Shown piece by piece: positions 25,698 to 34,792 of a stretch of DNA of 64,000 nucleotides. The notes below the pieces were generated by a model, which did no database searches, was not told the DNA's origin, and saw only the letters and a program-made list of their open reading frames with translations. The stretch's first letter is position 1. Each line of letters opens with the position of its first letter. Position numbers and translations under genes: made by a program. The stretch comes from Flavobacteriales bacterium (GTDB lineage Bacteria > Bacteroidota > Bacteroidia > Flavobacteriales_D > Parvicellaceae): contig JAQXDK010000013.1 in assembly GCA_029251405.1 (NCBI GenBank), positions 1-64,000 of the forward strand, written 5' to 3'.

Positions 25698-25978
25698 AGA
25701 TCTTCAAATACATAAATCACTTCATCTTTTTTCTTCATTAAATAATGTTCTCTTGCAAATTTTTCAAGAGCAATTTTACTGGTTGTGAGTTGTTTTGTTT
25801 TTTCTTTAATTAGAGAAATTTCTTTGATTTTTTTTCTATTTTCTATTTTTAGAGATTTCAACTCATTTTTCATTTTAAATAGTTTAAAAATAGTAGTATC
25901 ATCAATAATTAGAAGGGTAAATATTAGAATAATTGCAGAGTAAAAATATCTATTCTTTAATATGCTAAGTGTTTTCAC
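25694..25978 (-). CDS. Septum formation initiator (FtsB/DivIC-like)
   Basis: 94 aa. One N-terminal membrane helix (FYSAIILIFTLLIIDDTTIF) is followed by a periplasmic coiled coil (MKNELKSLKIENRKKIKEIS, LIKEKTKQL) and the conserved end EKFAREHYLMKKKDEVIYVFE, which matches the ExxARExyxmkkpgE pattern of FtsB/DivIC. It would act in the divisome with FtsL and FtsQ. A near-consensus -7 box (TACATTTC, minus strand 26017-26010) precedes it. It is divergent from htpG across a palindrome-rich spacer. Confidence 0.85.
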   Translation of the reverse strand: MKTLSILKNRYFYSAIILIFTLLIIDDTTIFKLFKMKNELKSLKIENRKKIKEISLIKEKTKQLTTSKIALEKFAREHYLMKKKDEVIYVFEDL

Positions 25979-26033
25979 ATTACAATTTTAAATAAAGTTA
26001 ACGACTATCGAAATGTAACTTTATATCTTTATG

Positions 26034-26047
26034 AACATTATAATGTT
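26034..26047. promoter_or_regulatory. 14-bp perfect palindrome upstream of htpG
   Basis: AACATTATAATGTT is perfectly self-complementary. It lies 139 nt before the htpG ATG and 56 nt before the DivIC/FtsB-like ATG on the other strand, and shares CATTATAA with the element at 26076-26083. It is a candidate operator; no regulator is assigned. Confidence 0.45.
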
Positions 26048-26068
26048 GGTCTTGTTTATACCCAAATT

Positions 26069-26129
26069 ATTATGACATTATAACAAATTCAAGAATGTTT
26101 TGTGGTTCCTTAAGACATATTGTCATAAT
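26069..26129. repeat. 9-bp inverted repeat flanking the htpG promoter region
   Basis: ATTATGACA at 26069-26077 is the exact reverse complement of TGTCATAAT at 26121-26129, with 43 nt between. The right arm overlaps a shorter inverted repeat, GACA-TAT-TGTC (26114-26124), and GGCA/TGCC arms lie at 26149-26163. The arrangement suggests a repressor or activator acting on htpG. Confidence 0.45.
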
Positions 26130-26185
26130 TTTCCCAGTATAATGAAATGGCATATTGTTTGCCTTAATTGAGTAAAATTAATAAA

Positions 26186-28072
26186 ATGCAAAAAGGATCT
26201 ATTAACGTACAAAGTGAAAATATTTTTCCAATCATTAAAAAATTTCTTTATTCAGATACTGAAATCTTTTTAAGAGAATTGGTCTCAAATGCAGTTGATG
26301 CATCTCAAAAATTAATGACATTATCTGCTGCAGGTGAAGTGAAACAAGAAGTTGGAAAATTAAAAGTAGAGGTGATATTAGATGTGAAAAAGAAGACTTT
26401 AACAATCAGAGACCACGGTATCGGAATGACTCAAGATGAGGTGAACAAATACATTAATGAAGTTGCATTTTCTGGTGCAGAAGAGTTCTTAGAACAATAT
26501 AAAGATAAAGATCCCAAATCTATTATCGGTCACTTCGGTTTAGGTTTCTATTCCTCTTTTATGGTTTCGTCTAAGGTTCAAATTCAGACACTCTCTTATA
26601 AAGAGGGGTCTAAAGCTGTACAATGGGAGTCCAATGGTGATCCAACTTATGAATTAAAAGAAATTAAAAAAGCAACTCGAGGTACAGACATCATTCTTCA
26701 TATAGATAAAGATTCTAAAGAATTTTTAGAAGAAAACAGAATTTCTGGTATTCTAAACAAGTACTGTAAATTTTTACCTGTTGATATTGAATTTGGAACT
26801 AAACAAGAACAAATTGACGACCCTAAAGGTAAAAAAGACAAAGATGGTAATATTGAAAAAGTAAGTGTTGATGTACCTAATATTGTAAACAATACACACC
26901 CTGCTTGGATCAAAAAACCAGTAGATCTTAAACCAGAAGACTACAAATCATTTTATAATGAGCTATATCCATTTACTGAAGAGCCTTTATTTCACATTCA
27001 CTTAAACGTCGATTATCCATTTAACTTAACAGGAATTCTGTATTTCCCAAAGCTTAAAAATCAGATTGAAATACAAAAAAATAAAATTCAATTATATAGC
27101 AATCAGGTTTTCATAACCGACTCTGTTGAAAATATTGTTCCTGAATTTTTAACACTCCTTCATGGAGTTATAGATTCTCCAGACATTCCTTTAAATGTTT
27201 CAAGATCATATTTGCAGAGTGATAGCAATGTTAGAAAAATCTCTAATCATATTACAAAAAAAGTAGCTGATAAATTAGCTGGTATGTTTAAAAAAGATAG
27301 AAAAGATTTTGAGAACAAATGGGACGATATTAACGTTTTTATTCAGTATGGAATTTTGACTGATGAAAAATTTAATGAAAAAGCTAAAGCATTTAGCATG
27401 GTTAAAAATGCTAAAAACGAATATTTCACAGTTGATGAATACAAAGAAAAAGTTAAAGTTGCCCAAACTGATAAAAATGATAAGTTGGTATTCTTGTATA
27501 CTCACGATAAAGATGAACATCATTCCTTAATTGAAACGGCACATTCTAAGGGCTATGATGTACTTTTAATGGATGGACCATTGTCATCTCACTACATCTC
27601 AAAAGCTGAACAGGATTTAGGAGTTTCTTTTGCAAGAGTAGATGCAGATACAATTGACAAAATTATTGCAAAAGACGAAAACATACCTTCTAAGCTATCT
27701 AAAGAGCAAGAAGATTTATTAAAACCTATTTTTGAAGCTATTGCTGAAAAAGATAAATACACCGTACAAGTCGAAAGTTTAAGTGAATCTGAAAAGCCAG
27801 TTCTAATTACTCAAAGTGAATTCATGAGAAGAATGAAAGAACAACAAGCCGTTGGTGGAGGTGGAGGTATGAATATGATGGGTGTCATGCCAGAAATGTA
27901 TAATTTAGTTGTAAATGCAAACCATCCTTTAATCATGAAGATTATTGAATCGAAAGGCAAAAAACAAAAAAATCTAGCTAAACAATCTTTAGACCTAGCC
28001 CTATTATCTCACGGAATGTTAAAAGGGAAAGATTTAACTGATTTTGTTGATAGAAGTTTTGATTTAATATAA
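26186..28072 (+). CDS. htpG: Hsp90 family molecular chaperone
   Basis: 628 aa from the ATG at 26186 (MQKGSINVQSENIFPIIKKF), which matches the normal HtpG start; a TTG at 26168 would add six residues. The GHKL ATPase motifs are clear: FLRELVSNAVDAS, TIRDHGIGMT and GHFGLGFYSSFMVS. The middle domain has the catalytic-loop segment FNLTGILYFPKL and PLNVSRSYLQSDSNVRKI, and the C-terminal dimerisation part ends with LLSHGMLKGKDLTDFVDRSF. It is a cytoplasmic ATP-dependent chaperone. The upstream region carries several palindromes. A J-domain gene starts 1 nt after its stop. Confidence 0.96.
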   Translation: MQKGSINVQSENIFPIIKKFLYSDTEIFLRELVSNAVDASQKLMTLSAAGEVKQEVGKLKVEVILDVKKKTLTIRDHGIGMTQDEVNKYINEVAFSGAEEFLEQYKDKDPKSIIGHFGLGFYSSFMVSSKVQIQTLSYKEGSKAVQWESNGDPTYELKEIKKATRGTDIILHIDKDSKEFLEENRISGILNKYCKFLPVDIEFGTKQEQIDDPKGKKDKDGNIEKVSVDVPNIVNNTHPAWIKKPVDLKPEDYKSFYNELYPFTEEPLFHIHLNVDYPFNLTGILYFPKLKNQIEIQKNKIQLYSNQVFITDSVENIVPEFLTLLHGVIDSPDIPLNVSRSYLQSDSNVRKISNHITKKVADKLAGMFKKDRKDFENKWDDINVFIQYGILTDEKFNEKAKAFSMVKNAKNEYFTVDEYKEKVKVAQTDKNDKLVFLYTHDKDEHHSLIETAHSKGYDVLLMDGPLSSHYISKAEQDLGVSFARVDADTIDKIIAKDENIPSKLSKEQEDLLKPIFEAIAEKDKYTVQVESLSESEKPVLITQSEFMRRMKEQQAVGGGGGMNMMGVMPEMYNLVVNANHPLIMKIIESKGKKQKNLAKQSLDLALLSHGMLKGKDLTDFVDRSFDLI

Positions 28073-28073
28073 G

Positions 28074-28850
28074 GTGTCAATAGGAATTGGAGGTTTAATA
28101 GGAGGAATACTTGGCTTTTTTGCTACAAGAAGTTTTTTTGGTGCCTTCCTAGGTTATTTTATTGGATCCACATTTGATAGGTTTAATTCCAATAATGTAA
28201 ATACCAATAGTTTTAGGAATTCAAACAGATCTACTTCCTATGACGCTAGTTATTATTCACAACGACTTACACAAAGTGATTTTGCTACAGCTCTTTTAGT
28301 CTTATCTGCTGCTGTCATGAAAGCAGATGGTAAAATATTGAAATCGGAACTGGATTATGTAAAGCAGTTTTTCAAACAGCAATTTTCTGCCCACATATCT
28401 GCTAAATACATTAGAGATTTTAAAGATATTTTAAGAAAAGATTTTGTTTTAAGCGATGTGTGTCAAACTATTAATGGCAGCATGCCCATTAGACAAAGAT
28501 CCTTATTGATACAGTATTTGTTTGGTATTGCTCAAGCTGACGGTTTAGTTTCAGATTCTGAAATGAAAGTCATCCGAAAAATAGCTTCTTACTTCAGGAT
28601 TTCTAATGTTGAATTTGAACAAATAAAATCACTTTTTTATAAAGATGTTTCTAGTTTCTATAAAGTATTGGGTATCGAAGAATCGGCAACAAATGACGAG
28701 ATAAAAAAAGCTTATAGAAAGATGGCTGTAAAACACCATCCAGATAAATTCAGTCAACTAGGAGAAGAACAACAGATAGCTGCAAAAAATAAGTTTCAAA
28801 AAATTCAAGAAGCCTACGAGCATATTAAAAAAGAAAGAGCTATTAAATAG
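28074..28850 (+). CDS. DjlA-like protein: glycine-rich membrane segment, TerB-like domain, J domain
   Basis: 258 aa from a GTG at 28074. The N-terminus is glycine-rich and hydrophobic (GIGGLIGGILGFFATRSFFG, FLGYFIGSTFDRF), like the membrane anchor of DjlA. The middle (about 70-190) is a TerB-like helical domain (FATALLVLSAAVMKADGKIL, GIAQADGLVSDSEMKVIRKI). The C-terminal J domain (about 195-255) has the HPD motif in AVKHHPDKF, needed to stimulate DnaK. It is probably a membrane-tethered co-chaperone. It sits 1 nt after htpG and directly abuts the rhomboid gene, so the three form one operon. Confidence 0.9.
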   Translation: MSIGIGGLIGGILGFFATRSFFGAFLGYFIGSTFDRFNSNNVNTNSFRNSNRSTSYDASYYSQRLTQSDFATALLVLSAAVMKADGKILKSELDYVKQFFKQQFSAHISAKYIRDFKDILRKDFVLSDVCQTINGSMPIRQRSLLIQYLFGIAQADGLVSDSEMKVIRKIASYFRISNVEFEQIKSLFYKDVSSFYKVLGIEESATNDEIKKAYRKMAVKHHPDKFSQLGEEQQIAAKNKFQKIQEAYEHIKKERAIK

Positions 28851-29510
28851 ATGAAAGATCTATATGATATCTTTTTAAAGCATTTTTGGATTTTACTATT
28901 TGTTTTATTTATTTGGACTATTCATTTATTAAATAATAATTTTCATTTAAATTTATTTGAACTTGGTATATTACCAAGAACTATTGATGGATTGCCTGGA
29001 ATATTTTTTGCACCACTTATTCATTCTGCTTCTGACCACAATCATATAATTAACAACACTGTACCTTTTTTAATACTTTGCTGGGCTCTTTTTTATTTTT
29101 ATCATCCAATATCTTGGAGAGTTTTATTCTTCTCTTGGATTTTCACTGGGGTATTTGTCTGGATTTTTGGTAGAAGCTCCTATCACATTGGTTTAAGCGG
29201 TGTTATCTACAGTTTATTGTTTTTTATTTTCTTTAGTGGTGTCTTTAGAACAGATACTAGATTATTAACTGTTGCTATGCTAGTTGTTTTTATCTACGGT
29301 AGTATGGTTTGGGGAATTTTTCCTTACGATTGGAAAATAAGTTATGAAAGCCATCTTTCGGGAGCTCTTACAGGTTTTATACTTTCCATTATTTTTAAAA
29401 AACATAAGGCTACTTTTAAACTACCTAAAACACAGTGGGAAATAGAGGAGGAGTTGGGTATTGAAAATAACGATTTAGATGGTATCTGGGATGAAGAAAT
29501 TAAAGAATGA
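28851..29510 (+). CDS. Rhomboid-family intramembrane serine protease
   Basis: 219 aa with about six membrane helices. The catalytic dyad is visible: Ser116 in HIGLSGVIYS and His168 in YESHLSGALTG, whose HxxG-type packing fits the rhomboid fold. An upstream SDHNHIINNTVPF offers the His/Asn oxyanion residues of helix 2. The C-terminal cytoplasmic tail (WEIEEELGIENNDLDGIWDE) is short and acidic. Rhomboids cleave transmembrane substrates within the bilayer; the substrate here is unknown. Its start codon directly follows the J-domain gene stop, and it ends 1 nt from the convergent clpC stop. Confidence 0.9.
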   Translation: MKDLYDIFLKHFWILLFVLFIWTIHLLNNNFHLNLFELGILPRTIDGLPGIFFAPLIHSASDHNHIINNTVPFLILCWALFYFYHPISWRVLFFSWIFTGVFVWIFGRSSYHIGLSGVIYSLLFFIFFSGVFRTDTRLLTVAMLVVFIYGSMVWGIFPYDWKISYESHLSGALTGFILSIIFKKHKATFKLPKTQWEIEEELGIENNDLDGIWDEEIKE

Positions 29511-29511
29511 T

Positions 29512-32058
29512 TTATTTTTCTTTGTTTTGTTTTTTCTTCTTAGACTCAACATTAACTAGGATTTTCTCTTTTTTAGAATCTAAATCAATTTTAATTAAAT
29601 CACCTTCCTTAACGTTTTTTTGAATAATTTCTTCTGCTAAAGGGTCTTCAATGTATTTTTGTATGGCTCTATTTAGTGGTCTTGCTCCATATTTTTCATC
29701 ATAACCTTTATCTGCTACAAATATTTTCGCTTTTTTGGTAAGTTCAACTTTAAATCCTAAAGAATTAATTCTTTTAAATAATTTATCTAATTCAATATCA
29801 ATTATTTTAACGATATCATCTTTAATAAGAGAGTTAAATATGACTACATCATCAATTCTATTAAGAAATTCTGGAGCAAATGATTTTTTTAATGCATTTT
29901 GTATAACACTTTTAGTGTTATTTTGATCATTTTCAGTTCTGTTTTTAGTTCCAAATCCAACACCAGCACCAAAATCTTGTAATTGACGAGCTCCGATATT
30001 AGAAGTCATAATGATTATGGTGTTTTTAAAATCTATATTTCTTCCTAAACTATCAGTCATTTTACCATCGTCTAAAGCTTGTAAAAGTAAATTAAAAACA
30101 TCTGGGTGGGCTTTTTCAATCTCGTCAAGTAATATGATTGAATAAGGTTTTCTTCTTACTTTTTCCGTAAGTTGCCCTCCTTCTTCGTATCCAACATATC
30201 CTGGAGGTGCTCCTATAAGTCTTGATACTGCAAATTTTTCCATGTATTCACTCATGTCTATTCTTATCAAAGCTTCTTCACTGTCAAATAAGTATTTTGC
30301 GAGCACTTTACAAAGTTGTGTTTTACCAACTCCGGTTGGTCCTAGAAAAATAAATGATCCAACTGGCTTGTTTGGATCTTTTAATCCAGCTCTGTTTCTT
30401 TGAATGGCTTTAACTACTTTAGTAATCGCTTCATTTTGTCCAATTACTGTGTTATTCATGGAGTCAACCATTTTCATAAGTTTACCGCTTTCCTTTTCAG
30501 CAACTTTTTGAACTGGAATACCAGTCATCATGGCAACAACTTCTGCAACATCTTCTTCAGAAACCTTTTGGCGATGAGTTTTACTTTCATCTTCCCATTT
30601 TTTCTTTGCTGTCTCTAGTTCTTCGTTTAGTTTTCTTTCTGTATCTCTTAATCGAGCAGCTTCTTCATATTGTTGACTTCTTACAACTTGATTTTTTAAT
30701 TCTTTAACGTCTTCAATTTTCTTTTCTACATCTATTATAGATTCTGGAACATTTATGTTGGTTATGTGAACTCTTGATCCAACTTCATCTAAGGCATCAA
30801 TAGCTTTATCAGGTAAATGTCTGTCAGAAATATATCTTTCTGTTAAATACACGCAAGATTTTATAGCATCTTCAGTGTAAGTTACATTGTGGTGATCTTC
30901 GTATTTTTCTTTAATATTATTTAGTATTTGTAACGTTTCATCCACAGAAGTTGGCTCAACAATTACCTTTTGAAAACGTCTTTCCAAAGCACCATCTTTT
31001 TCAATAAATTGTCGGTATTCATCTAATGTAGTAGCTCCGATACACTGAATTTCTCCTCTAGCTAAAGCTGGTTTAAACATATTAGAAGCATCTAAGGAAC
31101 CTGAGGCGCCACCTGCACCTACAATTGTATGAATTTCGTCAATAAACAATATAATATCAGGTGATTTTTCCAACTCGTTCATCACGGCTTTCATTCTTTC
31201 TTCAAACTGACCTCTGTATTTAGTTCCAGCTACAAGGGAAGCGAGGTCTAAAGAAATTATCCTTTTATTGAAAAGAACTCTAGAGACTTTTCTTTGTGTT
31301 ATTCTAAGAGCTAAACCTTCAGCAATGGCAGATTTACCAACACCTGGTTCACCAATTAGTAAGGGGTTGTTTTTTTTTCTTCTGGAAAGAATTTGCGACA
31401 CTCTTTCTATTTCTTTTTCTCTACCTACAATAGGATCTAGTTTATCGTCTTCAGCAAATTTAGTTAAATCTCTACCAAAATTGTCTAAAACTGGTGTCTT
31501 AGATTTGCTATTTGAAGGTTTTTTTGAAGAACTGGAAAAACTGTCTTGTTTTTCATCGTCATTTTCACTAGTCGATTCTGGAATTTTTGATTCTGGTAAA
31601 GTATCTTGTTGGTATCCAGAGTCCATCATGATATCTAATTCTTCTTTTACAGATTCGTAGTTTAAATTATACTCTTTCAATAACGAAGAAGCTATGTTGT
31701 TATCTTCTTTTAATATAGAAAGTAATAAATGCTCTGTTCCTATCATATTACTTTTAAATAATTTGGCCTCTAGATAGGTAATTTTAAGAACTTTTTCAGC
31801 TTGTTTTAATAAAGGTATGTTGCCGGAGTTTTTTATTTCTGATAATTGTCCTGAATCTAATTTTGATTCCAATTTTTTTCTAAGGTCTTTAGAACTAACT
31901 CCAGATGATGTAATCATTTTCATCGCAACTCCTTCACCCTCTCTAATAATACCCAATAAGAGATGTTCTACTCCAATATAATCGTGACCCAATCTTAGTG
32001 CTTCTTCTCGGCTGTAACTAATTACTTCTTTAACTCTGGGTGAAAATTTAGCGTCCAT
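29512..32058 (-). CDS. clpC: ATP-dependent Clp protease ATP-binding subunit ClpC
   Basis: 848 aa from the ATG at 32058; a TTG 9 nt upstream is less likely. Two Clp N repeats (about 4-145; KEVISYSREEALRLGHDYIG, EHLLLGIIREGEG) precede a Ser/Lys-rich linker. AAA+ domain 1 has GEPGVGKSAIAEG and the Walker B FIDEIHTIVG. A UVR-like helical insertion is present (QYEEAARLRDTERKL). Domain 2 has GPTGVGKTQLCKVL and LDEIEKAHPDVFN, with the arginine finger in APEFLNRID. The protein unfolds substrates for ClpP, which is not in the window. It is divergent from gyrA; a -7 box at 32104-32111 serves it. Confidence 0.95.
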   Translation of the reverse strand: MDAKFSPRVKEVISYSREEALRLGHDYIGVEHLLLGIIREGEGVAMKMITSSGVSSKDLRKKLESKLDSGQLSEIKNSGNIPLLKQAEKVLKITYLEAKLFKSNMIGTEHLLLSILKEDNNIASSLLKEYNLNYESVKEELDIMMDSGYQQDTLPESKIPESTSENDDEKQDSFSSSSKKPSNSKSKTPVLDNFGRDLTKFAEDDKLDPIVGREKEIERVSQILSRRKKNNPLLIGEPGVGKSAIAEGLALRITQRKVSRVLFNKRIISLDLASLVAGTKYRGQFEERMKAVMNELEKSPDIILFIDEIHTIVGAGGASGSLDASNMFKPALARGEIQCIGATTLDEYRQFIEKDGALERRFQKVIVEPTSVDETLQILNNIKEKYEDHHNVTYTEDAIKSCVYLTERYISDRHLPDKAIDALDEVGSRVHITNINVPESIIDVEKKIEDVKELKNQVVRSQQYEEAARLRDTERKLNEELETAKKKWEDESKTHRQKVSEEDVAEVVAMMTGIPVQKVAEKESGKLMKMVDSMNNTVIGQNEAITKVVKAIQRNRAGLKDPNKPVGSFIFLGPTGVGKTQLCKVLAKYLFDSEEALIRIDMSEYMEKFAVSRLIGAPPGYVGYEEGGQLTEKVRRKPYSIILLDEIEKAHPDVFNLLLQALDDGKMTDSLGRNIDFKNTIIIMTSNIGARQLQDFGAGVGFGTKNRTENDQNNTKSVIQNALKKSFAPEFLNRIDDVVIFNSLIKDDIVKIIDIELDKLFKRINSLGFKVELTKKAKIFVADKGYDEKYGARPLNRAIQKYIEDPLAEEIIQKNVKEGDLIKIDLDSKKEKILVNVESKKKKQNKEK

Positions 32059-32103
32059 ATATTCCAAATTTAGTATTGTTTTTAATATTTAAAGCAACTG
32101 TTT

Positions 32104-32111
32104 CAAATATA
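32104..32111 (-). promoter_or_regulatory. -7 promoter element of clpC
   Basis: TATATTTG on the minus strand, an exact TAnnTTTG match, 45 nt upstream of the clpC ATG. No clear TTG -33 is placed at standard spacing. Confidence 0.5.
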
Positions 32112-32213
32112 ATCAACAACAAAATTGTTAATTGTTCATAATATTTCTATTTCGCACACATCTTTGTGGATAAAACTTCACTAATTAAGGTAATTTTATC
32201 ACTAAAGAAATGA

Positions 32214-32221
32214 TACTTTCG
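32214..32221 (+). promoter_or_regulatory. -7 promoter element of gyrA
   Basis: TACTTTCG, one base from TAnnTTTG, 35 nt upstream of the gyrA ATG, with a T-rich TTTTA about 17 nt upstream as a possible -33 element. Confidence 0.45.
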
Positions 32222-32256
32222 TGGTATTAAATTTATTTGATTAAAAATCTGATTTT

Positions 32257-34782
32257 ATGAGTGAAAAAAGCGGTGAAAGAATAGTACCTGTAAGTATTGA
32301 AGATGAAATGAAAACAGCATACATTGATTATTCAATGTCTGTAATAGTATCTAGAGCACTACCTGACGTAAGAGACGGATTAAAACCTGTTCACAGAAGA
32401 GTGTTATTTGGAATGCAAGAATTAGGAGTTAGGTCAAATAGTTCTTTTAGAAAATCTGCAAGAATTGTTGGTGATGTTTTAGGAAAATACCATCCTCATG
32501 GTGACTCTTCAGTATATGATACCATGGTCAGAATGGCCCAACATTGGTCTTTAAGATATCCTTTAGTAGACGGCCAAGGTAATTTCGGATCTGTTGATGG
32601 TGACAGTCCTGCAGCAATGAGGTATACAGAAGCAAGGTTGAAAAAAGCTGCTGAAGAATTATTATCAGATTTAGATAAAGATACAGTAGACTTTTCAGCA
32701 AACTTTGACGATTCGCTAACTGAACCAACCGTATTACCTACAAGAATACCTAACTTATTAGTTAACGGATCTTCAGGTATAGCCGTTGGTATGGCAACTA
32801 ATATGGCTCCCCACAATTTATCAGAAGTAATTGATGGGACGATCGCTTACATCAACAATAGAGATATTGATGTTGATGGATTAATGGAATTTATAAAAGC
32901 TCCAGATTTTCCAACGGGTGGTACAATTTATGGTTATGAGGGCGTTAAAAATGCCTTTCATGAAGGAAGAGGTAGAATTGTAATGAGAGCAAAAGCTACC
33001 ATCGAAGAAATTAGAGAAAATAGAGAGGCAATAATCGTTACAGAAATACCTTACCAAGTTAATAAAGCAGACATGATTCAAAAAACTGCTTCGTTAGTTA
33101 ATGAAGGTAAGGTTGAAGGTATTTCTGAAATTAGAGACGAATCTGATAGAAAGGGTATGCGTATAGTTTATGAAATTAAACGTGATGCAATACCAAACGT
33201 AGTTTTAAATAAATTATTTAAATACACTTCTTTACAGACCTCATTTTCAGTAAATAACATTGCACTTGTAAAAGGCAGGCCAGTTGTTTTAAACCTAAAA
33301 GATTTAATTATTCATTTTGTAGATCACAGACATGAAGTTGTAATTAGAAGAGCAAAGTTTGAACTGAGAAAAGCAGAAGACCGTGCTCACATCTTGGAGG
33401 GGTTAATCATAGCATCTGATAATATAGATGAAGTTATTGCTCTAATTAGAGGTTCAAAAAGCCCTGATGAAGCAAGAGAAAAATTAATGAAAAAATTCAA
33501 GCTTAGTGAGGTGCAATCAAAAGCTATAGTTGAAATGAGGCTAAGACAGCTTACTGGTTTAGAACAAAACAAGTTAAGAGCAGAGTACGATGAGTTATTA
33601 AAAATTATTGAAGATCTTAAGGATATACTAGACAAGGAATCTCGTAGAATGGAAATCATAAAAACAGAACTTCTTGAGGTTAAAGATAAATATGGTGATG
33701 AAAGAAGGTCTATAATTGAATATTCTGCAAATGAAATGAGAATAGAAGACTTGATTCCAAACGAAGAAGTTGCCATTACTATTTCTCATGCTGGTTACAT
33801 TAAAAGAACCAGTCTAAACGAATATAAAGTTCAAAACAGAGGTGGAGTTGGATCAAAAGGTTCTGCTACTAGAGATAAAGATTTTTTACAGGAATTATTT
33901 GTTGCAACCAATCACAATTGGCTTTTAATATTTACTGAGAAAGGGAAATGTTTTTGGATGAGAATATTTGAAGTTCCAGAAGGAAACAAGGCTGCAAAGG
34001 GAAGAGCTATTCAAAACCTAATTAATATTGAGCAAGATGATAAGGTGAAAGCATACGTCGTTGTAAAGGATATTAAAGATGAAGAATACACCTCCAATAA
34101 TTATATAATCATGTGCACCAAAAAAGGGGTGATTAAAAAAACAAGTTTGGAAGCATATTCGAGACCAAGAACCAACGGTATAAACGCCATTGGTATTAGA
34201 GAAGGAGATGAATTATTAGAAGCAAAACTAACAAATGGTGAAAGTGAAATTTTGATGGCTATAAATTCAGGTAGAGCAATTAGATTCAATGAATCCAAAG
34301 TTCGATCAATGGGTAGAACTGCCTCTGGAGTTAGAGGAATAACCTTAGGAGCAACTGATGAAGTAATTGGTATGGTATGTGCTCAAGATTTCTCAAGAAC
34401 AATCATGGTAGTATCTGAAAATGGATATGGGAAAAGAACTTTATTGAATGATCCTGAGACAAACGAACCAATTTACAGAGTAACTAACAGAGGAGGTAAG
34501 GGAGTGAAAACTTTAAATGTAACTGAAAAAACAGGTAATTTAATTGCCATTAAGTCAGTTACAGACGAAGATGATTTAATGATTATCAATAAATCGGGTT
34601 TAACAATAAGAATGCACGTTGCTGACATAAGGACTCAAGGTAGAGCAACACAAGGAGTAAAATTGATTAATTTAAAAGGAAAAGATCAAATAGCAGCAGT
34701 TGCTAAAGTTGAAAAGGACGATGAAGAGCATGAAGCTAATGAATCTGATACCGAAACAAACGAAAATATAACTAACGATTAA
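32257..34782 (+). CDS. gyrA: DNA gyrase subunit A
   Basis: 841 aa. The catalytic tyrosine is Tyr123 ([10 protein letters not shown]). The quinolone-determining region reads [20 protein letters not shown] and keeps Ser84 and Asp88 (E. coli 83 and 87), the sensitive-type residues. The C-terminal beta-pinwheel has repeats such as [13 protein letters not shown], with the GyrA box as [10 protein letters not shown], and ends in an acidic tail ([18 protein letters not shown]), a gyrase C-tail feature. With GyrB, not in the window, it introduces negative supercoils. It leads a plus-strand run; the TPR gene starts 10 nt after it. Confidence 0.97.
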   Translation: MSEKSGERIVPVSIEDEMKTAYIDYSMSVIVSRALPDVRDGLKPVHRRVLFGMQELGVRSNSSFRKSARIVGDVLGKYHPHGDSSVYDTMVRMAQHWSLRYPLVDGQGNFGSVDGDSPAAMRYTEARLKKAAEELLSDLDKDTVDFSANFDDSLTEPTVLPTRIPNLLVNGSSGIAVGMATNMAPHNLSEVIDGTIAYINNRDIDVDGLMEFIKAPDFPTGGTIYGYEGVKNAFHEGRGRIVMRAKATIEEIRENREAIIVTEIPYQVNKADMIQKTASLVNEGKVEGISEIRDESDRKGMRIVYEIKRDAIPNVVLNKLFKYTSLQTSFSVNNIALVKGRPVVLNLKDLIIHFVDHRHEVVIRRAKFELRKAEDRAHILEGLIIASDNIDEVIALIRGSKSPDEAREKLMKKFKLSEVQSKAIVEMRLRQLTGLEQNKLRAEYDELLKIIEDLKDILDKESRRMEIIKTELLEVKDKYGDERRSIIEYSANEMRIEDLIPNEEVAITISHAGYIKRTSLNEYKVQNRGGVGSKGSATRDKDFLQELFVATNHNWLLIFTEKGKCFWMRIFEVPEGNKAAKGRAIQNLINIEQDDKVKAYVVVKDIKDEEYTSNNYIIMCTKKGVIKKTSLEAYSRPRTNGINAIGIREGDELLEAKLTNGESEILMAINSGRAIRFNESKVRSMGRTASGVRGITLGATDEVIGMVCAQDFSRTIMVVSENGYGKRTLLNDPETNEPIYRVTNRGGKGVKTLNVTEKTGNLIAIKSVTDEDDLMIINKSGLTIRMHVADIRTQGRATQGVKLINLKGKDQIAAVAKVEKDDEEHEANESDTETNENITND

Positions 34783-34792
34783 TACAACTTTC

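Noticed and set aside
32490-32530. Quinolone-resistance substitutions in GyrA
   Set aside because: The Ser and Asp positions (84 and 88 here) carry the sensitive-type residues.
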